DNA from: Simmondsia chinensis
Lineage: Eukaryota > Streptophyta > Magnoliopsida > Caryophyllales > Simmondsiaceae
NCBI GenBank assembly: GCA_018398585.1
Contig: JAGTTD010000008.1
Location: 13,156,501-13,220,500 of the forward strand
DNA: 64,000 bases
Direction: 5' to 3'
Shown here: piece by piece, positions 54,318-64,000 of the stretch
How the letters are laid out: each line of letters opens with the position of its first letter
Position numbering within the stretch: the first letter of the stretch is position 1
Translations under genes and position numbers: made by a program
Notes under the pieces: model-generated
The model's input: the letters and a program-made list of their open reading frames with translations, nothing else
The model's database searches: none
Told to the model about the DNA's origin: nothing

Positions 54318-55894
54318 TGATACGTCCAATTTAATATATAATTATTCATATTATTTTTGTTCACTTTCTGCCATTTTGCATAAAATTTTTATCACTATTG
54401 CTTACTTTTGCTCTTTTTTGCTCCTATCGTTTTTGTTAATTTTTTTTTTTTTTTTTTTTTTTGCAATAATACTCATTTTATTTAAATCTTGCTAGGTTTT
54501 ATCATCAATATCAATAAGTGAATGTAAGATACATCGAATAAAAGCAAAAAAGGGGCTAAATACAACATTTCACATGGTTAAGCAAGAACACATCAAGATC
54601 GTGTACAATTCATTTCAACAAACAAACATGGGTTGCAAAATGCACAAATCAAGAGCAAGGATGGACCAAAAAATACACTAACAAATGAAAAAATAAAAAT
54701 AAAAAAGCAAGAACAGCGAGTTGCGAAGGTTGAACAACATGCTTGGACAATTCTTTCAACTTGAAAATTCGGGCGGCAAAATGGACAAATCAAGTGAAGG
54801 AACTCCTTGTACACTTCAAAAACATTGTCTTATGTAAATACTAATTTTGGACGGTGTAAATTAGCAAAATCTGAAGAAATCAGTAAAAGAGGCAAGTTGA
54901 ACTAATCTGGGTGCCAATGGCAGCATGGTGGTGCAATGAGCTTTAAGCTTGCAAAATTTTTTATTTCAAGTATTCTTCACCTCATGTACTATAAATAGAG
55001 AGGTTTGGAAAGTATTTCTCAACAACTAATCCAGAAAAAAAAAAAAATCAAGGAGAAAGTAGAGAAAAAGAATAGGAAAACCGAGAAGAGGAAGAAGAAG
55101 AAGAAGGAATGAAGGAAGGAAAGTTTGGTTTGTAATTTTGCATTTTTAAGTTCTTTCTATTTGTCTTAGTTTTTCTTCATATTATGTCTATTATAAACTA
55201 ATTTTGTCTTTCCAAAGCTACGATGTAGCCTAAGCTCTAATATACGCTCTTTTCTAATTCAACGTATACAATGTTCTGTTTATTGCGCTGTTCGAGTGTT
55301 TATCATTGTTCTTCGTGAGTTTTGAATGCCTGATCATCATTCAAAGCCCATAATAATTCATAATTAGTGTGAGAGGAGATTTAAGATGGATGCTAAAGTG
55401 ATATACACCACAAATTGAGTAAATGTTAGAGATAGATTACTGCGATTTGTGAGGTCTTAAGTGAAAACTATGGATCTTCAAAACTCTTTTCTTATTTAAA
55501 TTCATGCAAGAGATTGATTGGTTTATATGTAGAAGGGTATGCTAAGTGTTTCTCAAGATAGAATATTTAGTAAATTAGGAATTTCGACCATCAACATATA
55601 ATAACAACTTGAATACCGAGAATAGAAAAGCGTATTGATGCAACTAGGTGCAATCGGATGCCTTGAACTTGTTTAAGTTAGAAAACTTACAAAAACAATT
55701 CAGTAACCTAGTTTAGTCCTTTCATTTTATTTGTTACATATCAAAAACTTCAATTTTTGTCTTTCAAATACCGCTAAAGTGACTAATTTCAGTCCTCACT
55801 CAATAATCAATCCTCGTGGGAACGATACTCTACTCACTCTGTATTAGTTGATACAACTTAGTGCACTTACTAAGCAAACACCAAGTAGGCATCA
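54318..55894 (+). repeat. Third Athila LTR (1577 bp)
   Basis: It begins TGATACGTCCAATTTAATA and ends AAGTAGGCATCA, followed by the aaatt duplication. An internal T run of about 20 bases (54440-54462) differs in length from the second LTR. Many substitutions separate the copies, so the complex is old. Confidence 0.9.
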
Positions 55895-55899
55895 AAATT

Positions 55900-57300
55900 G
55901 TACCATGTTGTTGAGACACCGTATCTCATACTGTCAATTTAATATAAGCTATCTATTGTTCTTTTATAAAACTTTCCAAAACATTTTACATACTTAACCC
56001 TTTTGATTTTTAAACGTGACTTATCATATGAATCTTACCATATTCAATAACACATCATTGATCCTCTCTACAACAGTTTGCAATAAGGAAAAATAAGAAT
56101 TCTTCTGAAGCCTCCGCTTCGTTCTAATCAAAGTGACTTCATATAATTATCTAACTAATTCCAACTTCAGTCTCTAATTCTTTGAACCTTTCAAGTAATT
56201 CAAGACTTTAGTCTTCGTAGGCATATCTATATATCAACTTATTGAGTTGCCATTCATAAACATTTTATGAAATACTCTTCTGCTTCTGCTGGCTTGAACT
56301 TTTAACAGCCTATAAACACTTTATGAATAAGTCCTAGCAGCTTAGTTATTCTAATGTCTTTACTCTTAAAGACACTTTTGGTCATCATTAATTCAACCAT
56401 GATTTACATATTGGCTCTCACTTAAGTACTTAAAGATCAAGAAGACAAATCAAATGAGTTTTGAATCATACTGATCAATGTCACCTAAGATTAAGTACCA
56501 CTTAATAAGTATATCGTTTCTCGAATTTCATCTTTTATATGGTTACGTAACCTAACTAAATTGCCATCAACACAATTTTGTTCAAAATGAGTTAACTATT
56601 TACCGATGTACCTTTTTAAGTACACACTTTGTTTGTATAACTGTTAGTCTCTTGCCATGTTGGCTTTTAGTCTTGGCAACAATAGTATCTAAGTATCGAG
56701 GCAATTCCTTTTAAAGTTTAGTGCTTTTATAAAAGAGGCAAAACTATTTTCACTCACGTTTTATTTTTCCCTCTTGAGGTTCCTAATTCTTGAGATAGAT
56801 CCACATCCTAAGTAGGCTTTGCCCTTAGTTTTCATGACAACCTTTCACATAAACTATTTTCATGCTACTCGTCCTTTGACCAAACACTTCTCTCTAGTAT
56901 ATGATCAACTCTACTACAGTTAAAAATTGAAGTATCTAATACTAGAACAAGTTCGACATATAATGTCTAAATCTTGCATTTGACTAACTCTTTAGTGTAG
57001 GCTAGCATTCCAGACATTCTTTTCAACTTAGTAGATCTACTAGTAGCAACTTGGAGAATTATGAGCATCTGCTAGTGCTCTACATGCATTAAACATATCA
57101 TGTTATAGCAAACGAAATAAAACAGACAAGGCATACCAACATTGATCGGAATGCATAATTCAAGAACTAGTCTGATAACAAAAACCAGTTAAACAAGCCA
57201 TATAACACACATTATTACTTTTCTTAGTTTTCAGCAAACAATCAAAGTTTAGAGTTCACATTCTGACACTTACATGTATGCCGTGGAGACCCAACCGAAC
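55900..57300 (-). pseudogene. Copia integrase and upstream pol, heavily decayed
   Basis: On the minus strand the segment around 56330-56260 reads KDIRITKLLGLIHKVFIG, the start of copia integrase; 56220-56090 has SLELLERFKELETEVGI-like words and LLNMVRFI near 56040, which matches the conserved end of the integrase core. The upstream part (56350-57300) should hold the protease and gag, but I can read only scattered words. Stops are dense in all frames. Confidence 0.6.
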
Positions 57301-57634
57301 CACCCAAAACTACTGGTCGACGAGGCCGAATTGTGACATCAGAACGATAAGAATATTTGTGAATAAATTTGTTTTCTTGTAAACTCTTTATTAAACACAT
57401 TTAACACACCACTTTTTCCTCAGCCTCTAAGGACCTACAACAAAGCTCCTGGGGGAGGCTATTTAGACCCCAGTCAAGTGTACACCATTACCTGAACACT
57501 CGTACAAGGTCTTGATATACTCTATGTCGGCATGGTCGTACTCTATTGCTTTGACTTCAGTTCATCTCTTAAAGGACTAAACTTGTATTCTGCAAATGAG
57601 CGCTCTCCTAGGGGAGCCGCACCCACCTACTATA
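57301..57634 (-). other. Copia upstream region, first copy of a repeated module
   Basis: No coding frame. Positions 57395-57634 are similar in direct orientation to 62165-62400 (shared AGTCAAGTGTA, ACCATTACCTGAACA, and GCTCTCCTAGGGGAG versus CCTCCTCTGAGAGTAG). The sequence is interrupted after ctata by the gag-protease element and continues at 61929. Confidence 0.55.
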
Positions 57635-58263
57635 TGTTATGATCCGGGTTTGAGGAGGATCTAAGGGGGCTGCTACTACTAATGAGCTGCGTTTTAGTTG
57701 TTGTTATGTTGCTATGGAGCTGCTGCATTATTCTGTGTCGCCGTTAGTTGCTGCCATAGCTGTTCTAGTGTTGATTAGTTGTTGCTTAGGTGTGTTTAGT
57801 TAGTTACAAGAATGATGTATTAGTCTTAGCTTATGTTGCATTGTAATAAGTTGCATTCTGCACTGTAATAACCTGCAGCAGCAGGTCAAGGTAGCAGCAG
57901 GTCTGGTTTGGTATTAGTTGGTGAGTTTTGGCGCCAAAATGCTTAGGGAGTTAGTTGGGAGATATTTTCTTTGCTTTCGATATTTTCTAGTTTAAGTCAG
58001 TTAACATTTGTGTCTTAATTCAATGTTTTGGCTTGTCTAGAATTGCTATAAGTAGTAGTTGAGCTGTAATTTTGGATTCATTCAATCAAATTCAATGAAA
58101 CAATCTCAACTTGAGATCAAATTCTCTCTCTCATCTAACTCTTTCTATTTCTCATCCCTAATTCTCTAGTTTATCATCTCTATTCACTTCTTTCTCATCT
58201 CATACTCTCAATCTATCGTAATTTCACTTAGTTTATGCTTGAGATTCAATCCCGAGCATAAAA
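57635..58263 (+). repeat. 5' LTR of the gag-protease element (629 bp)
   Basis: It starts TGTTATGATCCGGGTTTGAG and ends CGAGCATAAAA (CA decayed to AA). Compared with the 3' LTR, I see roughly 15-20 differences in the first 300 bp, nearly all transitions, and no gap. A TATA box TATAAGTA (58047-58054) is present. The terminal hairpin has arms TTATGCTTG (58233-58241) and CGAGCATAA (58253-58261). Confidence 0.94.
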
Positions 58264-58265
58264 AT

Positions 58266-58278
58266 TAGTATCAGAGCC
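58266..58278 (+). promoter_or_regulatory. Primer-binding site, tRNA-Met type (one mismatch)
   Basis: TAGTATCAGAGCC differs from TGGTATCAGAGCC by one G-to-A change. Confidence 0.9.
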
Positions 58279-58338
58279 TCGTTTGGCTTCCAACAAAAGA
58301 AAATTTAAAAGAAAAAAAATCAGAAAATTGTTGATAAT

Positions 58339-59505
58339 GCAAAATCAGAATTTGTTGATCGTATTTGTGATTGCGCTGCTGAAAGTCCGAAAATCAAATT
58401 GATCAATTCAAGTTGTGAAGTTCAAGAGTGATATTATGGCTGGAGGTGTAATAACATGATTAGGAACTGCCAAAGCTATAGCAAATCCTTCTTATGCTGA
58501 TGTGGTTAGTGAAAATGCGGAGAAAGAACCGCAAGCTGTGACTCGTGATGTGCTAGTTGTGCAGCTTAAACAAGACCAGCTGGAGCGTGACCAAAGTACT
58601 AAACAAGAGCAGCTAGAGAAGCGCAAGGAATGGAGGAACGATTGCGCAATTTGTTGAAAGAGCAAGAGCAAACATTTAATGAGTGCTTTGGCCTGAAAAC
58701 TCAGTGTTTTGATGAGAAAATAGCTGATCAATTAAATCAGGAAAAGCAACAGATTGAGGAGGCAGTGGCTGATCGAATGAATGAACAAGCAAAAGAGTTT
58801 GATGAAAGGTTTGATAATCATTTGAATCAACAATTGCAGAGGTTCGAAGTGAGATTTGCTGAAATCAAAAAACATGCAATTGAAGATCGAGTGACTCATC
58901 AATTGTTGATCTTGCAAAATCAGAATTTGTTGATCGTATTTGTGATTGTGCTGCTGATAGTCCGAAAATCAAATTAATCAATTCAAGTTGTGAAGTTCAA
59001 GAGTGACATTATGGCTGGAGGTGTAACAACATGATCAGGAACCGCCAATGCTATAGCATATCCTTCTTATGCTGATGTGGTTAGCGAAAATGCGGAGAAA
59101 GAACCGCAAGCTGTGACTCGTGATGTGCTGAATGCAGAGTTAAAGGCTTGGATTGTGCAGCTTAAACAAGACCAGCTGGAGCGTGACCAAAGTACTAAAC
59201 AAGAGCAGCTAGAGAGGGAGCAAAGAATGGAGGAACGATTGCGCAATTTGTTGAAAGAACAAGAGCAAACATTTCATGAGTGCTTTGGCCTGAAAACTCA
59301 GTGTTTTAATGAGAAAATAGCTGATCAATTAAATCAGCAAAAGCAACAGATTGAGGAGGCAGTGGCTGATCGAATGAATGAACAAGCAAAAGAGTTTGAT
59401 GAAAGGATTGATAATCGTTTGAATCAACAATTACAGAGGTTCGAAGTGAGATTTGCTGAAATCAACAAACAAGCAATTAAAGATCGAGTAACTCATCAAT
59501 TTCAA
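58339..59505 (+). repeat. Tandem duplication of leader plus gag start (2 x about 575-590 bp)
   Basis: Unit A (58339-58913) and unit B (58914-about 59505) both start GCAAAATCAGAATTTGTTGA and pass through the leader, ATGGCTGGAGGTGTAA, and the gag coiled coil to GACTCATCAATT or AACTCATCAATT. Unit B has 27 extra bases (around 59130-59157, encoding NAELKAWI) and unit A a local disruption near 58621, so they are not identical. Both carry the same TGA eight codons after the ATG, so that stop predates the duplication. Confidence 0.9.
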
Positions 59506-60735
59506 GGAATTGAGGATCGAGTGGACATTTGCTTTGCTATGTTGCAAAATCAGGTACAAAAACAGAATGCAGGTGCAAGTGTTGGTGGTTTGTTGCCCAT
59601 AAGTCAGTTAATGAGGACCTCTGATTTGTTTCAAACACAAGTACCAAATGCTGGTGCACATCCACAAGTTCTACCTCAAGTCGCCAATGAAAATGCTGGA
59701 CCTCAAAGTCATCTTCAACCATATGATGGCAGACCCCGAAATTAGGTTCTAGATGCTGAAATATGTGGCAGTCCGCAAGAACAGTCAATTGATCAAGAGC
59801 AAGGTCGATCTTTGAGCATGAATTTTGGTCAGAAAGATCATCCTCCATATTTTTCAGATCTCCCACCCGGTCTTGGAGCACAGATCAGACCAAGTCATGA
59901 AAATTCAGGACATTTTGATCCACCTCATGATCCAACACACACGCAACTTGTTTGTGTGAATGCCGGACACCTTGTTCATCCACCAAAATCTGTTCAGCAG
60001 TATACTCATGGATAGAATGCCTTTGAATTTGGTCCTAACTGTAGCAATGAAGTCACTTATGGTAATAGAAGCAATGGCTTTAGACAAGCAAGAGTACAAA
60101 TTGAGTACTTTGATGGAAAGTAACCACACTCTTGGTTAAGGAGATGTGAACGATATTTCCACCTTTATTCCATTCCCGATGATCAAAAGGTGAAATTGGC
60201 TACGGTTTATCTTCAAGGAGGTTATAAAGTTTGGCTCTATAGTCTCTTAAAGAGCAATTCCACACTTACTTGGGCTAAGTTTATGATTGAGTTTTGTGAA
60301 GGCTATGGTGATGATGACTTGAGTGACATAGTTTATGACTTCAGCAAGCTAACTCAAGTTACAACCGTGAAGCAGTACATGACAAGGTTTGAGAATCTCA
60401 GAGCAAGTATGATAACTGTTACTCTTCAAGCCCCGGAGTCCTTTTATGTCTGGAGTTTTATCGTGGATTAAAGCCCAAAATCAAGAATTTGGTGAAGGCA
60501 ATTGGTCCTACTTCTTTATCACAAGATTATGCAAAGGCAAGGTTGTTTGAGGCTACATTTCTATCAACCAATGATGGGGCCAAAAATTGAGGAGAAAGCT
60601 TGCAAACAACAGGGCGATGAACCCAAAGTGAATCGTTCCTTTGAGAAGGATGCTTTTTAGAAGAGGCCTCAAAGACTCTGTTTTAAGTGTAGTCAACCTT
60701 ATGAAATAGGCCATGAATGTAATCCTAAATTTCTC
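59011..60735 (+). pseudogene. Gag of the gag-protease element
   Basis: From the ATG at 59011 (MAGGV) a TGA follows at 59032, then an open stretch to 59745 with a Gln/Glu-rich coiled coil (QLNQQKQQIEEAVADRMNEQ) and a Pro/Asn-rich spacer. The capsid (60060-60470) has SWLRRCERYFHLYSI, YLQGGYKVWLYSLLK and YGDDDLSDIVYDFSKLTQ; a frameshift near 60466 leads to LKPKIKNLVKAI, and the zinc knuckle CFKCSQPYEIGHEC is at 60681-60722. Stops lie at 59743, 60013 and 60121. It is closely related to the gag of the gag-only element at 7438-9370. Confidence 0.87.
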
Positions 60736-61257
60736 ATGTTGGTTAGGGGGGTTGACATCGAAGGGCAATCCAATGGTGATTGGACCAATGTTGAGTATGA
60801 GGATTCTGACCAAGAACGTTTCATTGAGGATGAAATGGAGATTTCCTTGATGGCTTTGAAGGGGCAAGGAATGCATAAGACAATCAGGATCAAGGGAAAA
60901 GCAGGCACGAGATCAGTTGTTATCTTGATAGACAGTGGAAGCACTCACAGCTTTATTGATCCAAAAATAGTGAAGAAGGTGGGGCATGAGGTGATTAAGA
61001 CTAATCCTTTGGTAGTGACCGTGGCAGATGGAAACTCTATCCTCACTCAGGACAAATGTCGAGCCTTTCAGTGGTCTATGCATGAAAATCAATTCACACA
61101 CGACTTCAGGGTCCTTCCCTTGGGTGGATGTGATACGGTACTTGGGGTTGATTGGATGCGTGCTTTCAATCCGGCGTCCTTCGATTATGTTAAACACATT
61201 GTGTCCTTTGAATGTCACGGATCTAGAGTCACATTGCAAGGCATGGACGATCACTAA
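60736..61257 (+). CDS. Aspartic protease of the gag-protease element
   Basis: The frame is open over 173 codons: a linker (VRGVDIEGQSNGDW), an acidic stretch, the active site VVILIDSGSTHSFIDPK (about 60913-60965) and GGCDTVLGVDWMRAF near 61125. The catalytic Asp and both hallmark regions are intact and the length is normal for a plant gypsy protease. The frame ends at a TAA at 61255-61257, and the PPT follows at 61284, so pol never continued into RT in this element. The ORF likely existed fused to gag. Whether it is still made is unknown, as gag upstream is broken. Confidence 0.88.
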   Translation: MLVRGVDIEGQSNGDWTNVEYEDSDQERFIEDEMEISLMALKGQGMHKTIRIKGKAGTRSVVILIDSGSTHSFIDPKIVKKVGHEVIKTNPLVVTVADGNSILTQDKCRAFQWSMHENQFTHDFRVLPLGGCDTVLGVDWMRAFNPASFDYVKHIVSFECHGSRVTLQGMDDH

Positions 61258-61299
61258 TTTCCATTCTTGAGGATAAGAATGTTCTCAAGGGGAAGGGAA

Positions 61300-61928
61300 T
61301 GTTATGATCCAGGTTTGAGGAGGATCTAAGGGGGCTGCTATTACTAATGAGCTGCATTTTAGTTGCTGTTATGTTGTTATGGAGCTGCTGCATTGTTCTG
61401 TGTCGCTGTTAGTTGCTGTCGTAGCTGTTCTAGTGCTGATTAGTTGTTACTTAGGTGCGTTTAGTTAGTTACAAGAATGATGTATTAGTCTTAGCTTATG
61501 TTGCATTGTAACAAGCTGCATTCTGCACTGTAATAACCTGCAGCAGCAGGTCACGGTAACGATAGGTCTGGTTTGGTGTTAGTTGGTGAGTTTTGGCGCC
61601 AAAATGCTTAGGGAGTTAGTTAGGAGATATTTTCTTTGCTTTAGATATTTTCTAGCTTAAGTCGGTTAACATTTGTGTCTTGATTCAGCGTTTTAGCTTG
61701 TCTAGAATTGCTAAATGTAGTAGTTGAGCTGTAATTTCAGATTCATTCAATCAAATTCAATGAAACAACCTCAACTTGAGGTCAAATTCTCTCTCTCATC
61801 TAACTCTTTCTATTTCTCATCCCTAATTCTCTAGTTTCTCATCTCTATTCACTTCTTTCTCATTCCATACTCTCAATCTATCCTAATTTTACTTGGTTTA
61901 TGCTTGAAATTCAATCCCGAGCATAACA
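61300..61928 (+). repeat. 3' LTR of the gag-protease element (629 bp)
   Basis: It starts TGTTATGATCCAGGTTTGAG directly after the PPT and ends CCCGAGCATAACA with intact CA. Its TATA has decayed (GCTAAATGTAG) while the 5' copy keeps it. Confidence 0.94.
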
Positions 61929-62362
61929 CTATACTGCTAGACCAGTAACGGAAGCCATGAGCATTCATTTAGAAGCTTGCTCCCACTTGATATTTTGAGT
62001 ATTGTTAACTTTTAAATAATTTGAGCAAACAAATAAAGCATGGATCCACCGTGCCATTCTCTGTATGTGGGCAACGATGAGCTAACCAACCTACTCGTTA
62101 ATATGGGAGAGGCGTAACAAGTAATTAATCAAATGAGAACTATTCTCAAATAATATATTTCCTAAACACATTTAACTCACCATTTCTTCTTTGGTCTCTA
62201 AGATAGTATCATAACGCTCTCTAGCAGACTATCATACTATCCTAGTCAAGTGTATACCATTACCTGAACATCAGTTCAAGTAAACAAGATACTCCACGTC
62301 AGTGTGGCCACACTTGTTTTCCCATAAATCCATCTATTATCAAGAAGTCTAACCCTATACCC
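61929..62362 (-). other. Copia-associated region, repeated module
   Basis: It continues the sequence interrupted at 57634. TGCTCCCACTTGATATTTTG (61979-61998) resembles ATCTCCCACTTA at the copia LTR, and 62165-62400 repeats 57395-57634. No ORF is credible. Confidence 0.5.
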
Positions 62363-63822
62363 TGCGAACAAACACCCTCCTCTGAGAGTAGCGCCTATCC
62401 ACCATAATATTAGACTGCAATGGATATCCTGAGGAATCAACTCCTGATCCTCGCTCCCACTTGGAATTTACAGTGGCGGATCTTTCTCTTTTGATTATCT
62501 CACAATGAATATTAGAATCACATTCTAAAAATATATATAACAATTAAATAAAGCCAAAATCATGTTAGTTTCTTTTAATTATCCACCTCAGGTAATCTAA
62601 TCTCATTAGATACTTATAAGAAATTTCTTTCAAATAATTCAACTTTTGAATTATCTAATCTAATTAGACCTATTTGAAAAATTCTCCCACTAGATGAAAT
62701 CAAATATTTCACCAAGTTATATGGCCTTATAATTTTTACTCACATCATGCATAATATTTAACTCTTTAAATAATATTAAATACATGAACAAAGTTTAATA
62801 AGTACCATGTTATCAAATAATTTTAATAACATTACTTAAGACCTCAAAGGTTGGAACAATTAAAGATTTTTCTAGACTCTTTTAGAAAAGATTACCACAT
62901 AATCTTTAATTAGGATTTCATCCCAATAAAATATGTATGCATAATATTTTGTCACACGTGCCACGTTTCACCAGCCTATTGGTTGGGACGAGTGCACTAA
63001 GATTTGTCCTATGCCAGTCACGGAGTGCCATGTAACGGGCTGTGATTAGCTCTATCGCGATGCCACAGATCGCAATCGCAACCCTTGTGCAGTGCCTTTT
63101 TTTGTTTAAATTCCCACATTTATAAAATTCATCTTATGAATATTATTTTGTAAATTTAATTTGTTCATCTCATGAATTATGTTTGGAAAAATTAAAATAT
63201 TTTAAATTTTATTATTTAAAAAAATAATTAATTACATAGAATATAATTTTAATTAAGATTATGTGATAAACTTTTCCAAAAGTGTTTTAGAAAATCTTTC
63301 ATTACTCCAACCTTGTTAGGACTTAAGTAATGTTATTCAAAAGGTTTGATAACATGATACTTATTAAATTTTTTCACATGTTTGATATTATTTAAATGAG
63401 TTAAATTTTATGTATAATGTGAATGAAATTAAGAAGGCTATTTGTATATGCAACTTGGTGAAATATTTCATTTCATCAAGTGAGAGATATTTTTTATTTT
63501 TTTCAAATAGATCTAATGAGATTAGAAAATTCAAACGTTGAATTATTTGAAAAAAAAAATTCATAATGTATCTAAGGATATTAGGTTATATCAGTCAGAT
63601 AATTAAAGGAACCCAATAGGATTAGGGTTTTATCTAATTGTTATATTAAAATTTTAGAATGGGGTTCTAATTTTGATTATGAGATAATAAAAGCTAAATG
63701 TAAGATCCGCCATTTAAAAATTTCAAGTGGGAGTGAGGTACAAGAGTTGTTTCCTCACGGTCTCCCTCGATCTAATTGTATATTAGACAGGGCGCTACTC
63801 GCCGAGGAGGGTGTTTGTTCAC
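62363..63822. repeat. Large imperfect inverted repeat (1.46 kb)
   Basis: The left arm (62363-about 62920) reads the same as the reverse complement of the right arm (about 63245-63822) with scattered differences. Matched words include GAACAAACACCCTCCTC with GAGGAGGGTGTTTGTTC, CTCCCACTTGGAATTTACAG with AAATTTCAAGTGGGAG, and CAAATAATTCAAC with GTTGAATTATTTG. The loop (62921-63244) contains a 245-bp block similar to the copia LTR block at 45828-46150. There is no TSD I can identify and no coding sequence. Confidence 0.8.
62940..63185 (-). repeat. Second copy of the copia LTR promoter block
   Basis: It matches 45828-46150 in the same orientation (CACACGTGCCACGTTTCACC versus CGCGTGCCACGTGTCGC, GCTCTATCGCGATG versus GCTCTACCGCGATG, CCTTGTGCAGTGC) with about 75 bases missing after the CCAAT part. 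The perfect G-box of the first copy is here CACGTT, but ACACGTGC just before it still gives a CACGTG. Confidence 0.75.
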
Positions 63823-63838
63823 ATAATATCATGCTTAA

Positions 63839-64000
63839 TGTGTTTTGCTTGGTGTGTATGCTTAGCAAGTGGACTTAGTCATATAAACTAATACAGAAAT
63901 GAATAGAGTATCATCAACCGAGGATTGTTATTGAATTAGTATTGAAATTAGTAGTTTCAGCACTATTTAAAAGATTGAAATTTGACTTTTTGATATGAAA
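63839..64000 (-). repeat. Athila LTR fragment, minus orientation, open at the window edge
   Basis: The sequence TTGGTGTGTATGCTTAGCAA and the following 140 bases match the left end of the LTR at 43064 (TTGGTGTATGCTTAGCTA, then GAAATTAGTA and TAGCGCTATTTGAAA). No PBS lies to its left, so it is a solo or truncated LTR whose remainder lies beyond 64000. Confidence 0.75.

Larger units (their letters stand above)
48404..55894 (+). mobile_element. Athila complex with three LTRs, inserted in copia pol
   Basis: The order is LTR fragment (48404-48996), 3' internal region (48997-49839), complete LTR (49840-51393), PBS (51421-51438), deleted interior (51439-54317), complete LTR (54318-55894). The outermost ends are flanked by identical aaatt (48399-48403 and 55895-55899). 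The interior keeps only the gag C-terminus and the 3' non-coding region, so the unit cannot move by itself. The family is that of the minus-strand Athila. Confidence 0.88.
57635..61928 (+). mobile_element. Gag-protease-only LTR retrotransposon with perfect target duplication
   Basis: This 4294-bp element has equal LTRs of 629 bp (57635-58263 and 61300-61928), a one-mismatch tRNA-Met PBS (58266-58278), a PPT (CTCAAGGGGAAGGGAA, 61284-61299), and identical ctata on both sides (57630-57634 and 61929-61933). The interior codes for gag and an aspartic protease and ends right after the protease at the PPT; RT, RNase H and integrase are absent. It has an internal 575-bp duplication of its leader and gag start. 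The intact TSD and gap-free LTRs make it one of the younger insertions here. Confidence 0.93.
45331..63200 (-). mobile_element. Ty1/copia element (minus strand), invaded twice; right end uncertain
   Basis: The 3' LTR ends at 47173 next to the copia-type tract AAGTGGGAGAT (minus strand). Pol remains run 47186-48398 (RT, RNase H) and continue after the Athila complex at 55900-57300 (integrase and upstream). The order on the minus strand, integrase before RT, is the Ty1/copia order. Upstream sequence is interrupted by the gag-protease element at 57635-61928. Where the 5' LTR begins is not resolved: a block at 62940-63185 matches the LTR block 45828-46150 in the same orientation, so the element may reach to about 63200. 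Confidence 0.7.

Overview
The window looks like intergenic heterochromatin of a flowering plant, probably a dicot. It is AT-rich and packed with LTR retrotransposons that landed inside one another. I found no intact host gene, rRNA, tRNA gene or CRISPR array. The plant assignment rests on primer-binding sites (PBS) matching plant initiator tRNA-Met (TGGTATCAGAGCC) and tRNA-Asp (TGGCGCCGTTGCCGGGGA), on Athila, Tat and chromovirus-type Ty3/gypsy elements, on a Ty1/copia element and on a CACTA DNA transposon. All family calls come from reading motifs by eye; no database search was made. Every pol gene seen carries stops, frameshifts or lost catalytic residues, so nothing here looks autonomously mobile.

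Positions 1-28848 are a nested stack. The oldest layer is a Tat-type gypsy element on the + strand (1-2212 and 24349-28848), which carries a second RNase H. Element L1 (2213-24348, flanked by gctaa/gccaa) landed in its protease. Element L2 (about 3659-21960), a gag-pol gypsy, lies in L1. L2 was then hit by three elements: a gag-only LTR element inside its reverse transcriptase (6629-9934), a deleted Athila-like element on the minus strand after its integrase (11677-19419), and a CACTA element exactly at the edge of its 3' LTR (19753-21640).

Positions 28849-35522 hold a minus-strand chromovirus-like gypsy whose RT is split by a + strand non-autonomous LTR element. That element carries two long ORFs of unknown nature. 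Its 3' LTR is cut at about 35522 and fused to a truncated 3' LTR of a nearly complete minus-strand Athila (35523-44503), which is itself truncated in its 5' LTR against a minus-strand gypsy fragment (44504-45330).

Positions 45331-64000 are built on a minus-strand Ty1/copia element (3' LTR up to 47173, pol 47186-48398 and from 55900). Its pol contains a + strand Athila complex with three LTRs (48404-55894), flanked as a whole by a perfect aaatt duplication. Its upstream region contains a young gag-protease-only LTR element (57635-61928) with a perfect ctata duplication. A 1.46-kb imperfect palindrome (62363-63822) and an Athila LTR fragment (63839-64000) close the window.

The most interesting signals are four. 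First, a hairpin at the 3' end of the LTR, just before the tRNA-Met PBS, recurs in at least seven LTR families with compensating changes in its arms. Second, gag-only and gag-protease-only elements appear to be parasites of a related gag-pol element. Third, a three-LTR Athila carries a single outer target duplication and a microhomology deletion. Fourth, a large palindrome has a loop that shares a promoter-like block with a copia LTR.
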